A DNA stretch of 64,000 nucleotides from Flavobacteriales bacterium UBA7666 (GTDB lineage Bacteria > Bacteroidota > Bacteroidia > Flavobacteriales_D > Crocinitomicaceae): positions 412,510 to 476,509 of the forward strand of contig DLHO01000026.1 of assembly GCA_002483265.1 (NCBI GenBank), given 5' to 3'. This document shows, piece by piece, positions 17,885-25,234 of the stretch (positions within the stretch are counted from its first letter, which is position 1; each line of letters opens with the position of its first letter). Under the pieces are notes generated by a model, which did no database searches, had not been told where the DNA came from, and worked only from the letters and a program-made list of their open reading frames with translations. The position numbers and the translations under genes are program-made.

Positions 17885-18542
17885 AAAATGTCTTTTTGTT
17901 TTGCCGTTGTGCCCTCGCTATAGCTACTGCATAAGCGTTGCGGCTAACTTATTTTGGTGCAAAAGTACATGTCTTAGTCAAAAAACCAGCCTTTTTACGG
18001 GATAAATATTAACAGAATAAGAACAAATTCTTTGACTCAATGCTGTTAACGCCTTTGTTTCTAGTTTATTGCGAGCATTACAGGGTTGATAACTTATTAA
18101 GTTATAATCGATATACCCGGAAAATAAACCTTCCTCAGTTCTAAAATGAAGTTTGTCTTTCGCAATACAAATTGTTGCCTGTTTGACTGATTTTAGACGG
18201 ATCCCAATCCCATTACACGGAAGTGAGATCATAATATAAAACTAAAAATCATCGGCCGTTCTTCCAATCAACCCGCAGGAGTAAAAGCTTTCCGGTTCGG
18301 TTCCCAATTCCGGAAAGTGCTGCAAACTACAGCGTTTGCAAAACAGCTGTGGTTTGGCATTTTGGATCCTGATCCCTTTTTTCTGTGAATTGGTCCGAAC
18401 TGGGAAGCTGCTTGAAGGCCGTAATGGGATAAAAAGGCATTTTTGTTACTTTTTTTGCCTCTGAAAAAAGTAGGAAAGTCATAGAAAAGAAGGTAAGATT
18501 TAATTAGCCAATAGAGATCTATATTTTGTTAGCTGAATAGCA
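17885..18542. other. 658-bp stretch without a convincing gene
   Basis: Holds the pckA leader and promoter box; an 8-bp inverted repeat CTTTCCGG (18288-18295) / CCGGAAAG (18310-18317); and an inverted pair ACTTTTTT (18448-18455) / AAAAAAGT (18464-18471). An open frame of 84 codons at 17978-18232 lacks any domain or signal and overlaps the pckA promoter, so I do not call it. A small RNA in 18280-18400 cannot be excluded. Confidence 0.5.
17960..17967 (-). promoter_or_regulatory. -7 box of the pckA promoter
   Basis: TACTTTTG on the minus strand fits TAnnTTTG exactly. No well-placed TTG was seen for the -33 element. Confidence 0.55.
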
Positions 18543-19502
18543 TTACTTTGCTAAATTCCAATCTCGTGCAATTTGATACGTACTAAAAAAATCACCGTCA
18601 AGTGCATGTTTAGAAACTTCACCGCCTTGTTTTGGACCCGGACCGGGATCGATCATCAGGTAATGTCCCCATTTATTGGCTTTATACAAAATAATCACCG
18701 AACGCCCCTTTGCATCTTTATAATCTGTGCGCATAATGGTGGGTGTATTTGCTCCGGCAACTACCTGCTTCATGGTTTCAGAGGCGATTTTAAACACCGT
18801 TTTCCATTGTTTGATCAATACTTCTCCATTTCCGTAATTCACTACTTTGTCATCTGTTCCGTGTATTACAATGAGTTGCGGGAATTCTCCGGTATATAAG
18901 GAATCTTGAGAATACAAACGCTGACGCAGGATCGTGTCGTTGAATACGGTCGGCTTTTTCATTTCCGAAAAAGATTTCATTGGTGTGTCTACTTGTTTGT
19001 AAGCTGTCCCTGCCAAAATTGCTCCGGATTTAATACTGCCCGGATAACAAGCCATGTAGTTTACACTCATTGCAGCTCCGGCACTGGCTCCGTAAATAAA
19101 AATCTTAGAAGTATCAATAGAATAATGAGAAACAGCATAGGTTACCATTTCATGAATACTGGCAATTTCACCCTTGTCTTTCTCTTGATCGTCTTTCAAA
19201 AACCAATTAAAGCATTTGAACATATTATTGGCTCCCTTTTGCTCCGGATAAAGTACATAAAAGCCCAATGAATCTGCTAATTGATTCCACCCTGAACCGC
19301 TTGAAATTTCAGCTGCATCCTGATTGCAGCCATGAAGTACCAAAACCAACGGTCGTTTTCGGATGGATTTCTGAATGGGTTCATGGATGTATGCATTCAG
19401 GTTTCCCTTGTTATCAACCAATTTGCTTGAAATGTCTGTTAGCTGAGAAAATAAAGCTAGTGGAGCTATCAATGATAGCGCGAGGGTGAATGTTGTTTTC
19501 AA
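18543..19502 (-). CDS. PHB-depolymerase-family secreted esterase
   Basis: A 319-residue alpha/beta hydrolase with an N-terminal signal peptide (MKTTFTLALSLIAPLALFSQ). Features of the LpqC/type 1 PHB depolymerase family: oxyanion-hole HGCNQ, nucleophile elbow GASAGA (Ser near residue 139), a late Asp in HGTDDKVV and His in KWGHYL. The true substrate may be a feruloyl or short-chain ester or a polyester; this cannot be decided here. It overlaps the preceding MutS-like gene by 4 bp (ATGA), so it is the last gene of the elbB-mutS-like operon. Confidence 0.85.
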   Translation of the reverse strand: MKTTFTLALSLIAPLALFSQLTDISSKLVDNKGNLNAYIHEPIQKSIRKRPLVLVLHGCNQDAAEISSGSGWNQLADSLGFYVLYPEQKGANNMFKCFNWFLKDDQEKDKGEIASIHEMVTYAVSHYSIDTSKIFIYGASAGAAMSVNYMACYPGSIKSGAILAGTAYKQVDTPMKSFSEMKKPTVFNDTILRQRLYSQDSLYTGEFPQLIVIHGTDDKVVNYGNGEVLIKQWKTVFKIASETMKQVVAGANTPTIMRTDYKDAKGRSVIILYKANKWGHYLMIDPGPGPKQGGEVSKHALDGDFFSTYQIARDWNLAK

Positions 19503-21268
19503 ATTACCTGGTATTTTTTCATGATGAATGTTGCACTTTTATTCTGACAAATTCCGCCCCGAAGTTTGTAATCAAAGAACAGGTCGTTGTCAATGATCTC
19601 TACTTCAAAGCATTTGTTACTTAAATACGACGGATGTGAAGAAGTGGTTTCGCAAACTTCTAAATCGTGAGTTGCGATCATTCCGATCGCATTCAAGCGA
19701 ACCATTTGTTCCACAATTCCGATGGTTCCGTTCTGTTTGTCGTCTGAATTGGTTCCACGCAGGATTTCGTCCAATAAAACAAAAGCTGGTCCATTATTCA
19801 AGTTGTCAATGATTAGTTTCAATCGTTTTACTTCTGAGAAGAAATAAGAGGTACTTTCTTCCAGTGAATCGCTCAAACGCATGGAAACTAACAATGAAAT
19901 AGGGTAGAACTGTGCACTTTTAGCTGGAATAACAGAACCCGCATTGGATAAGATTACCGCTATTCCCAGTGTTCTAAGGAACGTACTTTTCCCCGACATA
20001 TTTGAGCCGGTAAGAATTACAAAACGCTCCTGATCAAACGAAATGGAATTGCAAACGCGTTTGGTTTTTGAAATGAGGGGATGTCCCAAATCTTCAAATG
20101 AAATAAGTTCTTGATCCAGATTAGGAAAACAATATTCCGGATTATTGACCTTAAAATTACTGAAGGAAAGAATGCTTTCAACTTCCGCAATCTGTTCAAT
20201 CCATTGACTGATCGATTCGCGGTGATTCTTTTTCCATTTAACCAATTGTCTGAAAATATGAACATGGAATTGGATCGTCCCGTTAAGCATGAAAACAGCC
20301 ATTCCGTTGTTGATGCTATCCATATTCCCATAAATTCGGGAAGCTTCTTTCAATAAAGCACTTGCAGCCTGATTTTTAGAATGGACTTTTGTATGGATTT
20401 CCTTCAGTTTGGACGATTTCCATTCTCTGCTTTCAACCAATTGAAGCATTTCACTGTAGGCTAACAATGCCTCGCCGATTCGTTCGGTTTTACCAATTTC
20501 ATTTCTGATCTTTCCAATCACGGCTCCAAACAAGAGCATATTCACCACGAAAAGGATTACTCCGACATTGAACCAGTAAACTTGACCGGTTTGCCACAAT
20601 AAGATCATACTCGTTAATCCCAGTGCAGGGAAAATGAATGCCAGAATGCTTGAAACAATAGAAAGTGATTGCTTGGAATCTTGCCAGTGTTCAATGTAAT
20701 CTCGGATTTCCTTGCTGTCTTTACCCAATTTTGCATAAACCTGAAAAGCTTGTCTCCATTCCAAATTTTCTGCAACTTCAGCAATGGCTTCCTGAGAATT
20801 TTGAAGCGATTCTTTGCTTTGAATTTGAAGCAGGGAAATAGCCAATTTTTCGCTTCCGATAACAGTTGAAGTTCTGTTTAAATGCTGAAATAAAGAATAG
20901 GGGCCAAACAAATCAATATCGAAGGAGTAGGGATGTTTAGTGTCCAAAAATTGGTTTCCATCTTCATAGTAGGGCTTCGATTCTTTTAGGAATAACTCCT
21001 CCGATTCATTCAACCAGTGATAAGTGGAAGCAACCTGAAGTTTTCGTTTTACTCTAAAATGATAGCTTACTAGGAAAGCAAATAGCACCACAGAAATGAT
21101 ACCACCAATCAAAAATGGAAGTCCGTTTTCTTCCCGCGAAAAGTAAAAACAAGTTCCCGAAATCAATAATGCAACCAATCTCGACCAACCAATTAACTGA
21201 AGTCTTTTATTTATTTGATTGACAGAATCTTTGTAGGATTTCGCACGTTCAGAATAATCAGGAATCAT
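19499..21268 (-). CDS. membrane-anchored MutS-family ATPase
   Basis: A 589-residue protein whose C-terminal about 180 residues are a MutS ATPase domain: Walker A GSNMSGKST (about 421-429), the STSYFFSEVKRLK segment, Walker B FVLLDEILRGTNS (about 496-501) and IATHDLEV. Unlike MutS and MutS2 it has hydrophobic helix pairs at about residues 26-75 and 203-255, and lacks the mismatch-recognition and Smr domains. Such TM-containing MutS-like proteins occur in Bacteroidota but their role is unknown. It overlaps elbB by 4 bp upstream and the esterase by 4 bp downstream, so translation is probably coupled. A role in mismatch repair is doubtful. Confidence 0.88.
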   Translation of the reverse strand: MIPDYSERAKSYKDSVNQINKRLQLIGWSRLVALLISGTCFYFSREENGLPFLIGGIISVVLFAFLVSYHFRVKRKLQVASTYHWLNESEELFLKESKPYYEDGNQFLDTKHPYSFDIDLFGPYSLFQHLNRTSTVIGSEKLAISLLQIQSKESLQNSQEAIAEVAENLEWRQAFQVYAKLGKDSKEIRDYIEHWQDSKQSLSIVSSILAFIFPALGLTSMILLWQTGQVYWFNVGVILFVVNMLLFGAVIGKIRNEIGKTERIGEALLAYSEMLQLVESREWKSSKLKEIHTKVHSKNQAASALLKEASRIYGNMDSINNGMAVFMLNGTIQFHVHIFRQLVKWKKNHRESISQWIEQIAEVESILSFSNFKVNNPEYCFPNLDQELISFEDLGHPLISKTKRVCNSISFDQERFVILTGSNMSGKSTFLRTLGIAVILSNAGSVIPAKSAQFYPISLLVSMRLSDSLEESTSYFFSEVKRLKLIIDNLNNGPAFVLLDEILRGTNSDDKQNGTIGIVEQMVRLNAIGMIATHDLEVCETTSSHPSYLSNKCFEVEIIDNDLFFDYKLRGGICQNKSATFIMKKYQVI

Positions 21269-21951
21269 AGTGCTGCCATTTTTTTTAATTCGCTAACGGC
21301 TTGCTGAATGTTTTTCCAAACTTCACTGATGTTTGCGTCCATCATATAACAAGGTGCGGTGATAATTTTGTTTATCGGATCAATATGAATTTCTTTTACC
21401 GACTTATAAGCTGTTGTAGCGCCTGTCTTTTCCAAACCTTGAGAAAATGCTTCAATGTCATATGGAGAAGATTCTGCCGTTGTTCCCAAAGTAAGAGACG
21501 GATGAATAGCTGATCCTTCCAATGCTTTTGCTAAAACCACCGGACTTACGCACAATGCTGCAATTGGTTTACCAACATTGATCAGGTTCACAAGTAGTAA
21601 TTTTACTTCCGGCAAAATAGTTCCTTCCGGACCTTCAAATGCCCAATTTGTAAAGTTTTTTGCGCTGCCAAATCCACCCGGAATAATCAATCCGTCTAAA
21701 TCTGCAGGTTGGATGTCCTGAATCGGAACAATATTACCGCGGGCAATTCGCGCAGCTTCCACAAACATATTTCGTGATTCATTCATTGGTTCTCCAGTAA
21801 CATGATTGATTACATGGAACTGATCTGCATTTACCCCAATGCAAGTATAGGTATCTCCGGATTCGGATACAGCCAGCATGCTCAATACAGCTTCCTGAAT
21901 TTCTGCACCATCATATACTCCGGATCCGGAAAGTAAAATTCCAAAATTCAT
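21265..21951 (-). CDS. elbB: ElbB-type glyoxalase, DJ-1/PfpI superfamily
   Basis: A 228-residue class I glutamine-amidotransferase-like protein of the DJ-1/PfpI fold. MNFGILLSGSGVYDGAEIQEAV and LIIPGGFGSAKNF are characteristic of ElbB (also called isoprenoid biosynthesis protein or sigma cross-reacting protein 27A). The nucleophile Cys lies in ALCVSPVVLAKAL. E. coli ElbB shows glyoxalase activity in vitro; the biological substrate is unsettled. First gene of a three-gene overlapping operon (4-bp overlap with the MutS-like gene). It is divergent from the DCC gene with only 57 bp between start codons. Confidence 0.93.
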   Translation of the reverse strand: MNFGILLSGSGVYDGAEIQEAVLSMLAVSESGDTYTCIGVNADQFHVINHVTGEPMNESRNMFVEAARIARGNIVPIQDIQPADLDGLIIPGGFGSAKNFTNWAFEGPEGTILPEVKLLLVNLINVGKPIAALCVSPVVLAKALEGSAIHPSLTLGTTAESSPYDIEAFSQGLEKTGATTAYKSVKEIHIDPINKIITAPCYMMDANISEVWKNIQQAVSELKKMAAL

Positions 21952-21995
21952 GTGATTTCTTTTTTTATCAAAAATACGATTCTCCTGCTATTTCG

Positions 21996-22003
21996 TACCT
22001 TTG
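21996..22003 (+). promoter_or_regulatory. -7 box predicting a leaderless DCC mRNA
   Basis: TACCTTTG ends 5 nt before the ATG at 22009. Because transcription starts a few bases after this box in Bacteroidota, the mRNA would begin at or next to the start codon. Confidence 0.6.
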
Positions 22004-22008
22004 TTTCT

Positions 22009-22413
22009 ATGGACAAGCCAATAATATTTTACGACGGCGATTGCGGGTTTTGCAATAAAACGGTTCAGTTTGTCCTGAATAAGGAGAAAAACGCTGAAAT
22101 CCATTTTTGCGCACTTCAAAGTGATTTTGCAAAAGCATTTTTCAAAGACTTGGGAATAAATGAAATAGATCTGTCAACATTTTACTTTTGGGACGGAAAG
22201 AAATTGAATAAACGCTCCACCGCGGCACTGAAGGTTTTGAATTATTTGCGTTTTCCATTCACTTTGGGAAAGGTCGGTTGGGTTTGTCCCCGATTCATCC
22301 GGGATGGAGTTTACAGCATGATCGCTAAGCGGAGAATGCGATTGGCGCCCAGTTTTTGTGCACTTCCAACTCCGGCGCAGGCTGTCCGGTTCTTGTCTCA
22401 AAAAGCAATTTAA
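22009..22413 (+). CDS. DCC family thiol-disulfide oxidoreductase-like protein (DUF393)
   Basis: A 134-residue protein named for its D-C-x-x-C motif: IIFYDGDCGFCNKTVQFV near the N-terminus is diagnostic of DUF393. The fold is thioredoxin-like and membrane-associated redox roles have been proposed, but no reaction is established. I start at the ATG at 22009 (MDKPIIFYDG), since the frame upstream would cross the promoter box at 21996-22003. The protein has further cysteines in VCPRF and SFCALP. Divergent from elbB. Confidence 0.9.
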   Translation: MDKPIIFYDGDCGFCNKTVQFVLNKEKNAEIHFCALQSDFAKAFFKDLGINEIDLSTFYFWDGKKLNKRSTAALKVLNYLRFPFTLGKVGWVCPRFIRDGVYSMIAKRRMRLAPSFCALPTPAQAVRFLSQKAI

Positions 22414-22531
22414 TCTTCACTTTCTATCAGGAAGTAATAAATAAAACCAGATGTTAAAATCTAGTTCGCTTTTGTGTAAACTCTTGTTAATATCATTCTA
22501 AAAATAGAAGTCGTAAAGGGAATACTTTCCT

Positions 22532-22539
22532 TATTTTTG
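22532..22539 (+). promoter_or_regulatory. -7 box predicting a leaderless mRNA for the RPE-CBS operon
   Basis: TATTTTTG ends 4 nt before the ATG at 22544 and matches TAnnTTTG exactly. It heads the five-gene run 22544-27892. Confidence 0.6.
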
Positions 22540-22543
22540 TGGT

Positions 22544-23545
22544 ATGAGAATATCTGCTTCGATTTATTCGGATAAGAAACGTGAACTGTCGGAAACAATT
22601 AAAGATCTGGCTGCGCACAATGTAGATTTACTACATGTTGATTGCAATGACGATCCTTCGGTTTTTGAGGATATCAGCAAGGTCAGAACTTGGTGTACTA
22701 TTCCAATTGACTTACACATCATAACGAAAAACCCATCCAGTTATTTTGACTTGCTTCGTGCCGTTCCTGTAGAGTACGTTACTTTTCAAGTGGAAGATTT
22801 GGAAGAAGAATTGCTTATTCCTTCAGATATCAAAGGAAAAAAAGGCTTAGCCATCATTACTCCGACTCCAATTGAAGCATTCGATAAATACAGCAATTTC
22901 GATTTCATTTTGATCATGGCAACGATTCCGGGTCAAAGCGGTGGCGTTTTTGATGCAGTTAATTTTAAAAAGATTCGTGATTTTCAAAAGAAATACCCGT
23001 CCAAATCTGTTCATGTAGATGGTGGGGTAAACGGAGAGGTTTCCTTTATCTTAAGAAACATGGGGGTTCATACTTCGGTTTCGGGCTCTTATTTATTCAA
23101 TGCGCCAAGTGTTGGACATGCCTTGATGGATTTAACCAAACGCAATGTAGATTCTCAGTTTTTGGTTAAGGACTTCATGATTCCGCTTACTGAATCTCCT
23201 GCGATTGGAGAAAATGCTTCGGTTTCTGAGGTTTTGAATGCAATTGAAGACGGAAAATTGGGCTTTACTCTGATTGTGGACGAAACATCCAATTTAAGAG
23301 GATTGATTTCCAATGCAGATATCCGTAAGAGTTTGATTCGTTCAAATGGAAACCTGAACAATGAATCAATCGCTGAAATCATGAATTCCAAACCCTTGGT
23401 TATTCAAGAAACAGCAACTGTAAACGACTTACTACAACAAATTAAAAAATATACGTTTCCGATTCTTTATTTACCCGTTGTGGATGCAAATAATAAAGCA
23501 AAAGGGATCTTAACATTCGTAAACCTGATTAAAGGGGAAATATGA
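22544..23545 (+). CDS. ribulose-phosphate 3-epimerase-like TIM barrel fused to tandem CBS domains
   Basis: A 333-residue fusion. Residues 1-205 follow the pentulose-phosphate epimerase fold and keep its four metal or catalytic positions: HVD (His31, Asp33), DLHII (His58) and VHVDGGVN (Asp159); the IMATIPGQSGG stretch matches the phosphate/loop region. Residues 209-333 form two CBS motifs (VKDFMIP; AEIMNSKP), the type found at the end of KdsD/KpsF arabinose-5-phosphate isomerases, where they bind nucleotides or regulate. Sequence around the catalytic loop differs from housekeeping Rpe, so this is probably a specialised paralogue. It overlaps the next gene, a DAHP synthase, by 4 bp. Exact substrate not determinable. 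Confidence 0.82.
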   Translation: MRISASIYSDKKRELSETIKDLAAHNVDLLHVDCNDDPSVFEDISKVRTWCTIPIDLHIITKNPSSYFDLLRAVPVEYVTFQVEDLEEELLIPSDIKGKKGLAIITPTPIEAFDKYSNFDFILIMATIPGQSGGVFDAVNFKKIRDFQKKYPSKSVHVDGGVNGEVSFILRNMGVHTSVSGSYLFNAPSVGHALMDLTKRNVDSQFLVKDFMIPLTESPAIGENASVSEVLNAIEDGKLGFTLIVDETSNLRGLISNADIRKSLIRSNGNLNNESIAEIMNSKPLVIQETATVNDLLQQIKKYTFPILYLPVVDANNKAKGILTFVNLIKGEI

Positions 23546-24540
23546 TCATTCATTTAAAAAAATCAGTAAGTTCTGCTGATGCAGCTAAATTGGCTGCAGA
23601 AAACAAAGCATTTCACTTGATCTCTCAAGGTGTAAATGTATTAGTGACAGGATCCGGCGTAAAAGAAGTTCCTGCAGCTTTGGAAGCAGTTACAGAAGAG
23701 CATTGGGTGTTTCCAAATGACATGCAGCTGGCTTCCAGAAATTACCGCTCTGAAACAAGAGAAGTGAAAGTTGGAAATGTTACCGTTGGTGGTAAAACAG
23801 GAAATACCATTCTAATCTCCGGACCTTGTTCCGTGGAATCAGAAGAACAGATCAGAGAATCTTCTGAATTGTTGAAATCTTTGGGACTGACTTCTCTTCG
23901 TGGAGGATGTTACAAACCAAGAACAAGCCCGTATAGTTTTCAGGGGCTTGGACTGGAAGGATTGAAATTACTTGCTAAAATGCGCGAGGAATATGGATTC
24001 ACAGTAGTCACTGAAGCGCGCGATGCAACACATATTGACGAAATTATTGAGCATGCAGATGTAATCCAGGTCGGAGCAAAAGCAATGTACGATCAGGGAA
24101 TTTTGCGCGCTTGTGCAAAAACTCAGAAAACCGTTTTGATCAAACGTGGTTTCGGAACAACCTTACAAGAGTTTGTTCAGGCTGCAGAGTTTGTTCTTTC
24201 CGGTGGAAATGAGAATGTGCTTTTATGTGAAAGAGGAATTCGCACCTTCGAAACAGGAACTCGCTTTACCTTAGATCTATGCGGAGTAGAATGGTTGAAA
24301 CATTACACCAATCTTCCGGTGATTCTCGATCCAAGTCACGCAATGGGCTACGCCTATGGTGTTGCAGGATTATCACGAGCTTGTATTGCTTTGGGAGTTG
24401 ACGGATTATTGGTTGAAGTTCACCCCAATCCAAAAGTTGCCAAGTCGGATGCCTCTCAGCAGTTGAATCACGAAGAATTCAAACAATTGTTACAAACATT
24501 GAATCCGATTGCTTCAAGCGTTGGATATAAACTCGTTTAA
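23542..24540 (+). CDS. aroF: 3-deoxy-7-phosphoheptulonate synthase, type I-beta (DAHP/Kdo8P synthase superfamily)
   Basis: A 332-residue enzyme that condenses PEP with an aldose phosphate (erythrose 4-phosphate in the family's standard reaction, first step of the shikimate pathway). It has the N-terminal ferredoxin-like regulatory domain (about 1-70) and the TIM barrel with ISGPCSVES, RGGCYKPRTSPYSFQGLG, LIKRGFGTT and LLCERGIRTFE. Metal ligands Cys (GPCS), His (DPSH), Glu (EVHP) and Asp (KSD) are present. The segment after DPSH reads AMGYAYGVAGLSRA, whereas DAHP synthases I know have GRRDL here. Translationally coupled to the epimerase-CBS gene. Symbol given for family membership; the sugar-phosphate substrate is uncertain. 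Confidence 0.85.
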   Translation: MIIHLKKSVSSADAAKLAAENKAFHLISQGVNVLVTGSGVKEVPAALEAVTEEHWVFPNDMQLASRNYRSETREVKVGNVTVGGKTGNTILISGPCSVESEEQIRESSELLKSLGLTSLRGGCYKPRTSPYSFQGLGLEGLKLLAKMREEYGFTVVTEARDATHIDEIIEHADVIQVGAKAMYDQGILRACAKTQKTVLIKRGFGTTLQEFVQAAEFVLSGGNENVLLCERGIRTFETGTRFTLDLCGVEWLKHYTNLPVILDPSHAMGYAYGVAGLSRACIALGVDGLLVEVHPNPKVAKSDASQQLNHEEFKQLLQTLNPIASSVGYKLV

Positions 24541-24542
24541 TC

Positions 24543-25226
24543 TTGTTTTTAGAACAAAATATAAAAGGCCTTTGCGCAAAGTTCGGTGTCGATTTTTATG
24601 AGATGCTGAAAGATTTTGATGTGGACGTAGTAACCGAATTATCCATTCTGGATTTGGAGGCCATCGCAGAAGAATATGAAGTGGATTTCTATTCCTTATT
24701 ATTCAAACCTTTATTCGTCTTTGATCATTTGAAATCCAAAATTGAAAAAATCAAATTACTGATTTTGGACATAGACGGTGTAATGACGGACGCTGGAATG
24801 TATTACACAGAATCCGGAGATCAGATGAAGAAGTATAATGCCAAAGACGGAATGGGTATAATGAAAGCTCAGGAAAAAGGCCTTATTTGTGGAATCATTT
24901 CTTCAGGATTTATAGATAAAATGGTCAAAAACAGAGCGGAAACTTTGAAGATAAAGCATGTGTATGTTGGTCGCGATCCAAAAATTACGATTCTAAGACA
25001 ATGGTGTGAGGAATTATCCATTTCTTTGAATGAAGTAGCAATTATTGGCGACGATATCAATGATTTATCCATTATGCGTGAAGTTGGTTTGAGAGCGTGT
25101 CCAAAAGATGCCGTTCAGGAAGTCAAGAAAGAAGTAGATATTGTATTAACAAAAAATGGGGGTGCAGGAGTAGTGAGAGAATTTATAGATAACTTTCTCC
25201 TGTCAGAACCAATAAAAGAATATTAA
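24543..25226 (+). CDS. KdsC-like HAD phosphatase with duplicated N-terminal module
   Basis: A 227-residue protein beginning with TTG at 24543, 2 bp after the DAHP synthase stop. Residues about 68-220 are a KdsC-type HAD phosphatase (3-deoxy-D-manno-octulosonate 8-phosphate phosphatase family): LDIDGVMTDAGMYY (Asp76, Asp78), NAKDGMGI, ISSG and GDDINDL. Before it lies an extension of about 65 residues with two related units, KFGVDFYEML (13-22) and EYEVDFYSLL (44-53), which I do not recognise. An internal ATG at residue 21 would cut the first unit, so TTG is preferred. The position next to a PEP-condensing synthase suggests it dephosphorylates that enzyme's product or a related ulosonate. Confidence 0.85.
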   Translation: MFLEQNIKGLCAKFGVDFYEMLKDFDVDVVTELSILDLEAIAEEYEVDFYSLLFKPLFVFDHLKSKIEKIKLLILDIDGVMTDAGMYYTESGDQMKKYNAKDGMGIMKAQEKGLICGIISSGFIDKMVKNRAETLKIKHVYVGRDPKITILRQWCEELSISLNEVAIIGDDINDLSIMREVGLRACPKDAVQEVKKEVDIVLTKNGGAGVVREFIDNFLLSEPIKEY

Positions 25227-25234
25227 ACAACAAC

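Noticed and set aside
17978..18232. 84-codon minus-strand frame in the gap before pckA
   Set aside because: No signal, domain or coding feel, and it overlaps the pckA promoter box.
23542..24540. Considered as Kdo8P synthase (kdsA) because of the KdsC-like neighbour
   Set aside because: The N-terminal regulatory domain and KPRTSPYSFQGLG place it in type I-beta DAHP synthases; the substrate is still left open.
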